DNA of 64,000 bases from Rhodothermus bifroesti (GCF_017908595.1 NZ_JAGKTL010000001.1:310001-374000), one strand, 5' to 3'; shown: positions 28,824 to 37,728, counted from the stretch's first letter. A program made the numbers and translations. The notes: generated by a model not told the origin, from the sequence alone.

Positions 28824-30824
28824 TTAGCTTTCTGCGGCACTAGGACGCGGGGGGCGAAACAGTTCAGCGCAGCGGGCAAACTGATCGGCCAGACCAATAA
28901 GCACCAGACGATCGCCCGGTTCAATGCGAAAGTCGCCAGAAGGACTGCCTATGGTGCGCTCGCCTCGGCGCACGGCGAGTACTGTCAGGCCATAGCGCTG
29001 ACGTAGGTTCAGCTCGGCCAACGTTTTTCCCGCTACCGGTGCACTTTCCCGAACCACCACAGCCCGGGTATGCAGACCTTCCTCGTCAAGCCCCTGCAGG
29101 ACCATAAGGTGCGCTTCCTGGATGCTGCCTCGAAAAATACGATAATCACCCGCCCGAATAGTGGCAATCTGGCGATTAATCTCTTCGGGCGGCACAAAGT
29201 AGGCCTGCAGCACTTGGGTAAAGATGCGTACAGCTGTTTCCAGCTCTTCGGGAACCACGATATCGGCGCCAATGCGTTGCAGGAATTCCACATCGCGCAG
29301 AAAGCGGGTGCGTACGATGATCTGCAGGGTAGGGTTAAGGTACCGGGCCAACTCTACAATCCGTCGCGTTGCGGCATCATCGTTGATAGCCACGACACAA
29401 ACCTTGGCCCGATCGACCGCTGCGTGCTCTAAAATGTGCCGGCGACTGGCATCCCCGTAAAGCACAGGAAGGCCATTTTTTTGGGCAGTCTGTACTGTAT
29501 AGGGGTTAAGATCAATGATGATGAACGGAATACCTGTGTCTTTGAGCACCTGCACTAGGCGTTGACCAGCCGGTCCGTAGCCCACAACGATGACGTGATC
29601 TTCCAGTGCAGCCTTGGTTGCAGAGGCCACCATGGCATGCTCGCGTGGATGCTGCAGCAGGTGCGCATTGAGTTGCCGGCCTGCGGCCATAAGCAAGGGT
29701 GTAGCAGCCATGAGCAACACAATCGCGGCCAACAGGCTCTGCGTCCCCACCTCACCCAAGCCGGCGGGTGTAAGGCCCACTTCTTGTCCAGCCTGCGCCA
29801 GTACAAAAGAAAATTCCCCTATCTGGGCTAAAGCTAAACCCAGAACCAACGCCACCCGTAAAGGATAGCCCAGCAGCCGCGTTGCAGCAGCTGTGGTTAG
29901 CACTTTCACCAAAAGCACAGCAAGCGCTGTAGCCGCCACCAGCAGGGGGTGCGCCAACAAGAAATGCACATCGAGCAACAGGCCTACCGAAACAAAGAAC
30001 ACCGCATTGAAGACCGACTTGAGCGGAAGAATTTCACTTAAGGCATATTCACTATAGGGACTTTCGCTGACCACCAACCCGGCCAAAAAAGCTCCTAAGG
30101 CCAAGCTGACGCCAAAGAGATGGGTAATCCAGGCCATGCCAAAACAAATGGCTACGATGGTCAGCAAAAACAGGTCGTGGCGGCGCGTGCGGGCAATGCG
30201 CTCCAGAAGCGGCGGCATAATGCTCCGCGCCAGAAACAACGTTCCCCCTACTACCAGTAGCGCCTGACCCAGGGCCAGCAAAGCCTGGCCAAACGAGCCA
30301 TGGCCTTCACCTAAGACGGGGATCAGCAACACAACCGCTACTGTAGCCAAGTCCTGAAAAATTAACATGGCTAGTGCCAGCCGACCGACCACGGTATCGG
30401 TCTCTTGTCGGTCGCTCAGCACGCTAAGCACAATAGCGGTACTACTGCCTACAGCAACCAGAAAACCCGTAAACAAGGCGGAACGTACCTCCACCCCTAA
30501 CCCTACGAGTAGTGCCAACACCACCAGGGTACACAACCCTACTTGCAATCCACCGCCGATCAGCAGCTCGCGCCAGATGCGCCGAAGCTGCTCAAGCTTA
30601 AATTCAACCCCAATGGTAAAGAGTAGCAAAATGACGCCAATCTGGGCGGTGTTATAAATCAGCGTTTCACTACGAACTAAGGCTAATAGCCCTGGACCAA
30701 TAAGCACACCGGCCAAAAGAAATCCAACGATCGGCACTAGCCGGATCCGATAACAGAGGTAGGCAATAAGCACGCTAATGGCCAAAAGGGCCACCAGCTC
30801 AGCCAGCGTGTCTGCAAGGGACAT
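28824..30824 (-). CDS. CPA2 monovalent cation:H+ antiporter with RCK domains (KefB/YbaL-like)
   Basis: A 666-residue protein: a Na+/H+-exchanger membrane domain (about 1-385, with AMLIFQDLATVAVVLLIPV and LGAFLAGLVVSES), then a TrkA-N/RCK domain (VIVVGYGPAGQRLVQVL, about 412-530) that binds a nucleotide, and a TrkA-C domain at the end (GDFRIEPGDRLVLIG). Such proteins exchange K+ or Na+ for H+ under nucleotide control. Its start lies 3 bases after the sbtB-like stop, making it the last gene of the nhaA-sbtA operon. The transported ion is inferred. Confidence 0.88.
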   Translation of the reverse strand: MSLADTLAELVALLAISVLIAYLCYRIRLVPIVGFLLAGVLIGPGLLALVRSETLIYNTAQIGVILLLFTIGVEFKLEQLRRIWRELLIGGGLQVGLCTLVVLALLVGLGVEVRSALFTGFLVAVGSSTAIVLSVLSDRQETDTVVGRLALAMLIFQDLATVAVVLLIPVLGEGHGSFGQALLALGQALLVVGGTLFLARSIMPPLLERIARTRRHDLFLLTIVAICFGMAWITHLFGVSLALGAFLAGLVVSESPYSEYALSEILPLKSVFNAVFFVSVGLLLDVHFLLAHPLLVAATALAVLLVKVLTTAAATRLLGYPLRVALVLGLALAQIGEFSFVLAQAGQEVGLTPAGLGEVGTQSLLAAIVLLMAATPLLMAAGRQLNAHLLQHPREHAMVASATKAALEDHVIVVGYGPAGQRLVQVLKDTGIPFIIIDLNPYTVQTAQKNGLPVLYGDASRRHILEHAAVDRAKVCVVAINDDAATRRIVELARYLNPTLQIIVRTRFLRDVEFLQRIGADIVVPEELETAVRIFTQVLQAYFVPPEEINRQIATIRAGDYRIFRGSIQEAHLMVLQGLDEEGLHTRAVVVRESAPVAGKTLAELNLRQRYGLTVLAVRRGERTIGSPSGDFRIEPGDRLVLIGLADQFARCAELFRPPRPSAAES

Positions 30825-30827
30825 GGA

Positions 30828-31130
30828 CTAAACGTATTTATCGCCGCGTACCACTTCGACTGGTTGCGCGTAGACAATGACAGCGTAATGCTGAAAATAA
30901 TGGGTAGCGATGTGCTCGATAATGCGATCAGCTACCTCGGGGCTCACGATCGTTTCAATTTTCACGTTGTGTCCTTCCCACTCGCTAGCCCGCACGCCTC
31001 GTGACCCTTCGCCCGATACTTCGGTCAGCGTGTACCCCTTTCCTCCCAATTCTTTGATTTCACGCAGCAGGCGTTCCTGAAGAATACGCTCTGTGACAAT
31101 CGTCACCAGTTTTAGCGTTACCGTAAGCAT
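30828..31130 (-). CDS. SbtB-like PII signalling protein
   Basis: A 100-residue PII-like protein. SbtB of cyanobacteria binds adenine nucleotides (including cAMP) and blocks SbtA. The segment ERLLREIKELGGKGYTLTEV followed by GEGSRGVRASEWEGHNVKIE matches the PII fold with the glycine/arginine nucleotide loop, and HYAVIVYAQPVEVVRGDKYV is the C-terminal strand. The CGPEGC redox loop found at the end of many cyanobacterial SbtB proteins is absent. Four bases separate it from the sbtA stop, a classic pairing. Trimer formation is inferred. Confidence 0.85.
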   Translation of the reverse strand: MLTVTLKLVTIVTERILQERLLREIKELGGKGYTLTEVSGEGSRGVRASEWEGHNVKIETIVSPEVADRIIEHIATHYFQHYAVIVYAQPVEVVRGDKYV

Positions 31131-31134
31131 GGGT

Positions 31135-32094
31135 TTACCCTCCGATCCAGTGTGCTAAGGCAAAATACAGCGGGATGCCGAGCGTCAAGTTAAATGGGAA
31201 GGTAATGCCCAGCGAGGCCGTCAGGTAGTAGGTGGGGTTTGCTTCAGGCAGCGAAATGCGTACAGCTGCTGGTGCTGCAATGTAGGAGGCGCTAGCGACC
31301 ATAGCTCCCAGTACCGCACTACCGCCCTCGGAAAGCCCAGCCCAACTTCCTAGCACAACACCTAACACGCCATGCACGATGGGCATGCAAATGCCAAATC
31401 CGATTAAGAAAGCACCCACCTTCTTTAAATCGCGCAAGCGCCGCGCAGCAACCAGCCCCATCTCCAGCAGAAACAGCGTCAGCGCTCCCTTAAAGCCATT
31501 GACAAAAAAGGGCTCAACTTGCTTGAGCCCTTCCATACCGGACAAATAGCCGATGACCACTCCCCCCACTAAAAGCAACACGCTTCGCCCTGTGAGCACT
31601 TCGTGCAACCCTTGGCGCCAGGAGCCGTGGCGGTTCGAGCGTAAAAAGACAATCATCAGCGCCACTACGATGGCCGGGACTTCGAGCATAGCTACTAGCG
31701 CGGGCATGAATCCCTCGGCAGGTGTGCCTTGCAGCTGGCCAAATGTTTGTGCTGCAATGAACGTTACGGCCGACACTGAGCCGTAGTGCGCGGCAATAGC
31801 CGCCGCGTTGATGCGGTCCATACGGCCGATCTTCCGCAGCACGATATAGGACGTCACCGGTGTCAACATACCCAGCAGCAAGGTCACCAAAGCTGGCCAG
31901 AGCACCACAGCCCAAGGTGTGTGGCTGAGCTCGGCGCCGCCTTTTAATCCAATCGCCAACAGCAAATAAATCGATAGCGCCTGGTAAAGCGGCTCTGGAA
32001 ACGACAAATCGCTGCGAATCAGCTGCGCAACAACGCCTAGCGCAAAGGCCAAAACGATGGGGGAAAGCAAGTTCGTTAGCAGAATTTCCAGCAT
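31135..32094 (-). CDS. sbtA: SbtA family Na+-dependent bicarbonate transporter
   Basis: A 319-residue membrane protein of the SbtA (formerly DUF897) family, which imports bicarbonate with sodium. About ten hydrophobic helices are seen, in two similar halves. Family segments include LTNLLSPIVLAFALG, AIGLKGGAELSH, AAHYGSVSAVTFIAA and VASASYIAAPAAVRISLPEANPT. Start MLEILLTNLL (32094) matches homologues, but its ribosome site is inside a 13-bp hairpin; ATG 32145, 6 bases after the nhaA stop, would add 17 residues encoding that hairpin. The gene lies between nhaA and sbtB-like genes. Confidence 0.87.
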   Translation of the reverse strand: MLEILLTNLLSPIVLAFALGVVAQLIRSDLSFPEPLYQALSIYLLLAIGLKGGAELSHTPWAVVLWPALVTLLLGMLTPVTSYIVLRKIGRMDRINAAAIAAHYGSVSAVTFIAAQTFGQLQGTPAEGFMPALVAMLEVPAIVVALMIVFLRSNRHGSWRQGLHEVLTGRSVLLLVGGVVIGYLSGMEGLKQVEPFFVNGFKGALTLFLLEMGLVAARRLRDLKKVGAFLIGFGICMPIVHGVLGVVLGSWAGLSEGGSAVLGAMVASASYIAAPAAVRISLPEANPTYYLTASLGITFPFNLTLGIPLYFALAHWIGG

Positions 32095-32097
32095 AGA

Positions 32098-32132
32098 GCG
32101 GCTCCGGCTTGTTTCAGGAAAGCCGGAGCCGC
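32098..32132 (-). promoter_or_regulatory. 13-bp hairpin over the sbtA translation start
   Basis: On the minus strand GCGGCTCCGGCTT (32132-32120) pairs perfectly with AAGCCGGAGCCGC (32110-32098) around a 9-base loop. The 3' arm contains the only Shine-Dalgarno-like GGAG for the sbtA ATG at 32094, three bases beyond the stem. There is no T-run on either strand, so it is not an intrinsic terminator. It could lower or condition translation of sbtA relative to nhaA. Confidence 0.6.
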
Positions 32133-32151
32133 CTAACGAACCCATGAAGGA

Positions 32152-33498
32152 CTATGTTTCGACCGCCAGCGTTTCTGCTTTGTGGATTTTCCGCTCCCGA
32201 GCTAACAGCGCCCAGCCCACAAGCCCGGAAAGCAGCGATGCGCCAAGGATCCCGACTTTGGCTTGATCCAACAGCAGCGGGGAAGCAAAAGCCAAGCTGG
32301 CAATGAACAAGGCCATGGTAAAGCCGATGCCGCACAGGCATCCCACGCCCAACAGCTGTCCCCACCGCACCCCTGAGGGCAGCTCGGCTAGCCGCAGCCG
32401 CGTTGCTAGCCAGGAAGCCCCAAGCACCCCAATAGGCTTGCCCACAAGCAAGCCCAGCACAACGCCCAGCGTCACCGGATGCGTAAAGCTTAAACCGGTA
32501 TCTCCACCTAATACGACGCCTGCATTGGCCAAGGCAAAAACGGGCATAACAAAATAGGCCACTAAACCATGCAGGTTATGCTCCAAACGGGTTAGGGGCG
32601 CTTCGACACGCTCGCAGCTTTGTTCCAGGGCGTAAAGCGCATCGCGCTGCGCTTCGTTGAGCAAACGTCCCTCGCCCCGATTGCGCGCAAACGTATCGAT
32701 CGCTTCTCGCACTTGTTCTAAAAACGAAGCACTGTCGAGCTTGCGCCGCGCCGGAATCGTCAGGGCGAGCAGCACACCGGCAACGGTTGCATGCACACCT
32801 GACTTGAACACGGCCAGCCAGAGCAGCACGCCCAACAGCGCATAGACGGACAGCTGGCGTACCCCCAGCAGATTGCAGCCCCACAATAAGCCCCAAATGC
32901 CTGCAGCCGCCAGCAAGGCGTTGGTCGATAGATCTGCCGTGTAAAAGATCGCAATGACCAACACCGCCCCTAGATCATCCACAATGGCCAGCGCTGCCAG
33001 AAACACCCGGAGCGCCACGGGTAGCCCCCGGCCCACCAGGGCCAGCACGCCCAGCGCAAACGCAATATCCGTCGCCATCGGAATGCCCCAACCCCGCTCG
33101 CCTTCACCCCCCGCATTAAGCGTTGAATACAACAAAGCTGGCACGATCATCCCTCCAAGCGCTCCTGCAATTGCTAAACCTGCCTTGCGCGGAGAAGAAA
33201 GCTCACCGACCAACAACTCCCGCTTGATTTCCAATCCCACCAGCAGGAAAAACAGCACCATCAGCCCATCGTTGATCCAATGCAAAAGCGATTTGGTTAG
33301 CGCAGCTTCGCCAAAACCAACGGTAAACGTTGCCGACCAAAGCGCCTGATAGGTCCCGCCCCAGGGCGAGTTAGCCCAAACGAGGGCTATCACCGCGCTT
33401 ACCAGCAACAGGGCCCCGCTGGCCGCCTCGGTGTGAAAAAACTCCTGAAAAGGACGCAAAAGCTGCGCTACGCGATTCGTAGAACCCCGAGTCTCCAT
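32152..33498 (-). CDS. nhaA: Na+/H+ antiporter NhaA
   Basis: A 448-residue antiporter that exports Na+ for protons. The ion-binding aspartates are in AALAIVDDLGAVLVIAIFY, and other family motifs are GLEIKRELLVGEL, GWGIPMATDIAFALGVLAL and FVMPVFALANAGV. Length is somewhat above E. coli NhaA because of the loop holding FLEQVREAIDTFARNRGEGRL. Start METRGSTNRV (33498) is used; the open frame continues upstream to 33594 without similarity. First gene of the nhaA-sbtA-sbtB-CPA2 operon; it could maintain the sodium gradient used by SbtA. Confidence 0.93.
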   Translation of the reverse strand: METRGSTNRVAQLLRPFQEFFHTEAASGALLLVSAVIALVWANSPWGGTYQALWSATFTVGFGEAALTKSLLHWINDGLMVLFFLLVGLEIKRELLVGELSSPRKAGLAIAGALGGMIVPALLYSTLNAGGEGERGWGIPMATDIAFALGVLALVGRGLPVALRVFLAALAIVDDLGAVLVIAIFYTADLSTNALLAAAGIWGLLWGCNLLGVRQLSVYALLGVLLWLAVFKSGVHATVAGVLLALTIPARRKLDSASFLEQVREAIDTFARNRGEGRLLNEAQRDALYALEQSCERVEAPLTRLEHNLHGLVAYFVMPVFALANAGVVLGGDTGLSFTHPVTLGVVLGLLVGKPIGVLGASWLATRLRLAELPSGVRWGQLLGVGCLCGIGFTMALFIASLAFASPLLLDQAKVGILGASLLSGLVGWALLARERKIHKAETLAVET

Positions 33499-33682
33499 CG
33501 ATACGCTCAGCCAGTTTGGTTTTAAGGTTAGCGAAAGCACTCCTTTGGCCTCATCGACAAGGCCTAAATACCCTTCAGAGCTCCCCCAAAACACGCGGGC
33601 TGCCTATATCAGAAAGGGCAACGCTCTATTTCCCACCGAGGGGTAGATCAAGCATAAGGTCAATCAGCTCAAAAAGCAAGCA

Positions 33683-34738
33683 TTACACCGAAGCTGCAGG
33701 CAGGACAAAAGCAAAAGTAGAGCCTCGACCGGGGGTACTTTCAATCTGCAAACGGGTGCGGTGCGCTTGAAGGATATGCTTAACGATCGCCAGACCGAGG
33801 CCAGTCCCCCCTTGCTCGCGTGATCTTGAGCGATCCACCCGATAAAATCGCTCGGTTAGGCGCGGAATGTGCTGCGGTGCAATACCAATGCCATTATCGA
33901 CAACGGCTACACGCACGCTGTGCTGCTGCGGGATGGCCTCGAGGCGCACTTCCACAAACCCTCCTGGATTGTTGTACTTGATGGCGTTATCTACCAGATT
34001 AACCAGCACCTGGCGTAGGCGTTCGCGATCAGCCAAAACAGAAGGCATGTTCTCCGTAGCCGTAATCCGCAGGGATACTTGGCGTGCTGCTGCTAGCGGC
34101 TCCATCGATTCGATCACCTCACGCACCAAGGATACCAGGTTACACGGAGCCATTTGCATTTGCAATGCGCCTGTTTCCAGGCGCGAAATGTCCGAAAGAT
34201 CACGCACCAAGTGCGCCAGGCGATCTGCATTGTGCAAAATTTTTTGCAAAAAGGCTTGGCGCGTGGCCTCATCTTCTGGATTGGCTTCAAGCAGCGTTTC
34301 TGCAAACCCCCGAATAGAAAAAATGGGGGTTTTGAGTTCATGAGACACGTTGCCTAAAAACTCGCGCCGGTAGTCTTCCATGCGTTGGAGTTGCTGGATT
34401 TCTTTTTCCAGCACGCGGCCGGTGCGGTAAACTTCCCAAATCAGCGTGTTGAGCTCGTCGCCTTGAGGCACTTGTGCTTGCTCTAGGTTTTCAAAGGATC
34501 GGTTTCGGATCTGGGCTAAAAGCTCACGTGCTAGGGTCAAGCGGGGCGTAAGCAGCCGTGTAGCCACCAACAAAACACTTGCGGCCCAGATTAGCATTAA
34601 CAGGCCCCACTGCAGCAAAGGGCTTCCTACAACAAACAGTGTCGCGGCTGCTGGAGCAGCGGCCACAAGCATACTGTAGGCAGCCAGCTTAAACACCAGC
34701 TGGCCTACCGGCCTGCTTTGGGTTCCTTGCCATGGCAT
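33683..34738 (-). CDS. phoR: sensor histidine kinase PhoR-like
   Basis: A 351-residue kinase with two membrane helices (about 14-36 and 42-62) and almost no periplasmic loop between them, then a short linker. The phospho-accepting His133 is in GNVSHELKTPIFSI. The ATPase domain shows NLVDNAIKYN, DNGIGI and GGTGLGLAI. It follows the phoB-like regulator by 6 bases, the standard order. The PhoR assignment rests on domain type and pairing; no phosphate genes adjoin it. Confidence 0.85.
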   Translation of the reverse strand: MPWQGTQSRPVGQLVFKLAAYSMLVAAAPAAATLFVVGSPLLQWGLLMLIWAASVLLVATRLLTPRLTLARELLAQIRNRSFENLEQAQVPQGDELNTLIWEVYRTGRVLEKEIQQLQRMEDYRREFLGNVSHELKTPIFSIRGFAETLLEANPEDEATRQAFLQKILHNADRLAHLVRDLSDISRLETGALQMQMAPCNLVSLVREVIESMEPLAAARQVSLRITATENMPSVLADRERLRQVLVNLVDNAIKYNNPGGFVEVRLEAIPQQHSVRVAVVDNGIGIAPQHIPRLTERFYRVDRSRSREQGGTGLGLAIVKHILQAHRTRLQIESTPGRGSTFAFVLPAASV

Positions 34739-34744
34739 GCGGCG

Positions 34745-35476
34745 CTATTCACGGAATTTGTAGCCGATGCCCTTGACCGTTTCGATATACGTACTGCCTA
34801 GCTTTTCGCGGATTTTGCGCACGTGCACATCGACCGTCCGGTCTACCACATAGACATCACGCCCCCAAATTTCGTCGAGCAATTCCTGTCGCGAAAAAAC
34901 CTTTCCTGGATGCGCCGCCAAAAAGTAAAGCAGTTCAAACTCCTTACGGGGCAACCGTAGTGTCTCTCGCCCTTCGGGGGTAAAACGATAGACCAGATAC
35001 CGATCCCGGTCAATTTCTAGGTCGTGAATGCGCAGCAGCTCGGGAGGAGTCTCATAGCGACGCAGACCCCGCAGCAATGCCCGCGTTTGACTCAGCAGCA
35101 CAGGAACCGACACCGGCTTGCCAATATACAGGTCTGCACCTACATCCAGGCCCTTGAGGTAATCTTCCTCTTCGGTTCTGGCAGTAAGCATCACAATGGG
35201 GATGGTGCGGAGTTTCGCATCACGCCGCAGCCGTCGGCATACCTCTAACCCATCCATCCCCGGCATCATGATATCCAAAATAATTACGTCCGGCTGGCTG
35301 CGTGCTGCCTTTTCTAAAGCTTCTAGGCCCTCTCGGGCTAACTCTACCTCAAAACCTCCCCGCTGAAAATTGTAGGCCAGAAGCGAAAGGATATCCTCCT
35401 CGTCGTCTACGATAAGTACACGCGGTGGGCGGTCGGCGACGTCTGCATCGGGCATGGCTCGCAATAGCGTTTCCAT
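34745..35476 (-). CDS. phoB: OmpR/PhoB family response regulator
   Basis: A 243-residue regulator. The receiver domain starts RVLIVDDEEDIL and is phosphorylated at Asp68 (VIILDIMMPGMDG), with LTAR and IGKPVS as the other conserved sites. The C-terminal winged-helix DNA-binding domain runs from about 145 (PRKEFELLYFLAAHPGKVF to RTVDVHVRKIREKLG). A second ATG (residue 8) is an alternative start. It forms a two-component pair with the downstream kinase. Targets unknown. Confidence 0.88.
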   Translation of the reverse strand: METLLRAMPDADVADRPPRVLIVDDEEDILSLLAYNFQRGGFEVELAREGLEALEKAARSQPDVIILDIMMPGMDGLEVCRRLRRDAKLRTIPIVMLTARTEEEDYLKGLDVGADLYIGKPVSVPVLLSQTRALLRGLRRYETPPELLRIHDLEIDRDRYLVYRFTPEGRETLRLPRKEFELLYFLAAHPGKVFSRQELLDEIWGRDVYVVDRTVDVHVRKIREKLGSTYIETVKGIGYKFRE

Positions 35477-35530
35477 AAGCTGCGCTTTATCGTGGCTTAA
35501 CGTACAAAAAATACGACCGCCAGCGGGCTT

Positions 35531-36274
35531 TTATGTTATCAAAGCGTTATGTGCTGGATTTTCAATCCCCGGCAACTGGGCCGTTAGATCTTCCAGAGGA
35601 GGATCAAAGCGCTCCTGAAACAACTCAAAACAAACGCCACCAGCCACCAGGCGTAGCGGCTGCTGGGCATCAATCACGGCCTGATAGGTCTGATAACAAG
35701 CGAGCGCTGCTTCAGCACGTTGCCGATCTGCTTCGCTGAAGCGCACGCAGACATCAATGGCTGTTTGCGGCGAAGTGCGCAGATGGGGAGGTTTGTTTGG
35801 CAAACCCTCAGGCAATGTCAGAAAAGCCAGTCTGCGTAAGTAGGGCACCTGCGGTCCACGCATGGCACAAAAAACCCGCTTGACCACAGCATGCGTCACC
35901 AGATGATCCGGATGACCACTAACGCCGTGAACCGGATACGTCACCACGACCTCGGGCCGATGACGCACGATCGCCTGCTGCACTACAGCCTCCAGATGCC
36001 GCGGATCCAGCTCAGCCAAGCCGCCATCAGGAAAATCCAGCACCTCTAAGCTACTAAGCCCAAGTACTTGGGCCACACATTGCATCTCTGCGAGACGCAC
36101 GCGTCCCATTTCAGGCTTACTGTAGCCGTACCGATGCCGCTGGTGCGTAGCCTCACCCCGCGTGAGCGTTAGCAAATGCACTGCATGTCCCTCCCGCCGC
36201 TGCCGGGCTATGGCCGGCGCAGGCCCAAAACTCTCATCGTCGGGGTGCGGAAAAATGTACAGTAGCGTGGCCAT
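35531..36274 (-). CDS. PIG-L family N-acetylglucosamine deacetylase-like protein
   Basis: A 247-residue LmbE/PIG-L protein. The zinc site is visible as PHPDDES at residues 9-15 and HPDHLVTH at about 122-129. Family members remove an acetyl group from N-acetylglucosaminyl compounds, for example BshB in bacillithiol synthesis. The TLTRGEATHQRHRYG and RLAEMQCVAQVLGL segments resemble the BshB group, but without bshA or bshC nearby this is only a possibility. The gene is 100 bases downstream of the BFD-type gene and 54 bases ahead of phoB. Confidence 0.83.
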   Translation of the reverse strand: MATLLYIFPHPDDESFGPAPAIARQRREGHAVHLLTLTRGEATHQRHRYGYSKPEMGRVRLAEMQCVAQVLGLSSLEVLDFPDGGLAELDPRHLEAVVQQAIVRHRPEVVVTYPVHGVSGHPDHLVTHAVVKRVFCAMRGPQVPYLRRLAFLTLPEGLPNKPPHLRTSPQTAIDVCVRFSEADRQRAEAALACYQTYQAVIDAQQPLRLVAGGVCFELFQERFDPPLEDLTAQLPGIENPAHNALIT

Positions 36275-36374
36275 GGCTTAAAATGACGCAACAGGGTAAA
36301 AATTTTAGGCTAAACCTTGTCTTAACAACTTTTGTTGCGCCAACCAATTAGAGCCTAGCCACGCTGTTTTCGGA

Positions 36375-36581
36375 TCAAGCTACATCTTCGCGCAGGACCT
36401 CGTGGAACACCGTTTTGCCTGTTTGGAGCATGTGACGGACATAAGGCAAGCAAAGCCGGCAACGCAGGCCAAAGGCCACCTGCTGCTGCAGTGCTTCAGG
36501 GCTTGTCACCTTGTGCTGCTGGGCAATCGCCTTAAGCTCGGCAAACGTTCGCTGAAAGCAATAGCATCGGTCAATGCGCAT
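36375..36581 (-). CDS. BFD-like [2Fe-2S] protein
   Basis: A 68-residue protein with four cysteines in the BFD arrangement: Cys6-X-Cys8 (RCYCFQ) and Cys41-X2-Cys44 (RCRLC), about 32 residues apart, with helical segments between. BFD domains carry a [2Fe-2S] cluster and act as small electron carriers. It starts 2 bases after the stop of the BtuG-like lipoprotein, so it belongs to the riboswitch-controlled B12 operon. A role in reducing cobalamin or cobalt is an attractive but unproven idea. Confidence 0.72.
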   Translation of the reverse strand: MRIDRCYCFQRTFAELKAIAQQHKVTSPEALQQQVAFGLRCRLCLPYVRHMLQTGKTVFHEVLREDVA

Positions 36582-36583
36582 TG

Positions 36584-37702
36584 TTAACGCCTCTCTTGCA
36601 CAAGCGCGATGTGGGAAGGGGCTGGGCCTACGCTAAAGCGGTCAATCTGACGTCCTTCGCGGTTCAAGATCACCACAGCGCCTGCGGCGGTATAGTCTGG
36701 GCGCCCGTTGGGTCCAGCAGCCAAGCGGGCCACATAGAGCCGTTGTTGTGCGGCATCATAGGCCACAGCTGAAAGACCAGCCAAATCCGTTGCGGTAGGC
36801 ACCGTGATCGTTGCTGCCAGGGCGTTGGCATTGGTGTTAACCCGAAAGATGCGGCCGCTACCGCTTGAGATTGCATAGAGTTCTTCCACTTCCGGAGCGT
36901 AGTAGGCCACTTGCGTGCCGTTGGCCGATCCGAGCTGAACCTCAAGCGTCAGACGTGCAGTCACGACCCCGGTAGTGGGATTCATGAAAACGATTTGGCC
37001 ATTGGTCTGTTCAATGATGGCGCTGTAATCGGCATTGTACACCGTTTTGCCTAAGCAAACGACAACCAGTTCCTCTTCGGCATCAATAAACACTGCTTGG
37101 GGACCGTCGCAACCCGGTTCAAGTGTCTGAACCACCGCATCTGTAGCGGTATCGATCACCGAAATGGTTCGCCCCGCACCTAGTGAACCGTAGTTGGCGA
37201 CGTAGACCCGTCCCTTGTGAGCTACGAGCCCTTCTGGATAAAGGCCAACGGGGATTGTATCGGGCAAAAGCGTTTGGGTTACAGGATTAAAGGCTAGCAC
37301 AAATCCATCGCGTCCAAAAGCCATGTTGGTCACGTAGGCTTTTTGGTCGCTTGCAAAGGTGATGTATCGCGGGATAGGTACATTTATGCGGCCCGCCAGC
37401 TGGCGCGAAGTTAGGTCAACGATCGCGATCTGTCCGACGCTAAACGTGTTCAGGGCTACATATGCTCGTCCTTGGTGCAGCGTTAGGCTTTGCACGAAGG
37501 CGTTCAGGGCCAGCGTAGCGGTCTGGCCTGTAGCCGGGTCATAAAACGTCAGCGAGCCATTTTGGTCACTGAAGTTGCCCCCATTGCCTACCACAACGCC
37601 TGTGATGACCAATCTGGAGGCTTGATCATCTTCGGAGCCCAGCAGATCGCAACCGTTTAGTACCAAAAGGAGCAAGCTCCAAAGCAATAGCAGTTTTCTC
37701 AT
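36584..37702 (-). CDS. beta-propeller surface lipoprotein, BtuG-like
   Basis: A 372-residue lipoprotein with lipobox VLNGC (Cys18) and YncE/DUF5074-type repeats. Seven blades are suggested by recurring segments such as LTFYDPATGQTATL, IAIVDLTSRQLAG, LAFNPVTQTLLPD, ISVIDTATDAVVQTLEPG, IVFMNPTTGVVTARL and AVVILNREGRQID. It lies 26 bases after btuB in the same riboswitch-controlled operon. In Bacteroides, BtuG is a beta-propeller lipoprotein that binds B12 at the cell surface and works with BtuB, so the same job is inferred here from position and fold. Direct sequence similarity to BtuG was not tested. Confidence 0.75.
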   Translation of the reverse strand: MRKLLLLWSLLLLVLNGCDLLGSEDDQASRLVITGVVVGNGGNFSDQNGSLTFYDPATGQTATLALNAFVQSLTLHQGRAYVALNTFSVGQIAIVDLTSRQLAGRINVPIPRYITFASDQKAYVTNMAFGRDGFVLAFNPVTQTLLPDTIPVGLYPEGLVAHKGRVYVANYGSLGAGRTISVIDTATDAVVQTLEPGCDGPQAVFIDAEEELVVVCLGKTVYNADYSAIIEQTNGQIVFMNPTTGVVTARLTLEVQLGSANGTQVAYYAPEVEELYAISSGSGRIFRVNTNANALAATITVPTATDLAGLSAVAYDAAQQRLYVARLAAGPNGRPDYTAAGAVVILNREGRQIDRFSVGPAPSHIALVQERR

Positions 37703-37728
37703 GGTTTATCTTAATTTAGTGGATGGAC

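Noticed and set aside
36275-36374. terminator between the BFD-like gene and the PIG-L gene
   Set aside because: AACAA/TTGTT pairs over 5 bases but the stem is weak and its T-run is misplaced; I cannot say whether PIG-L is in the B12 operon.
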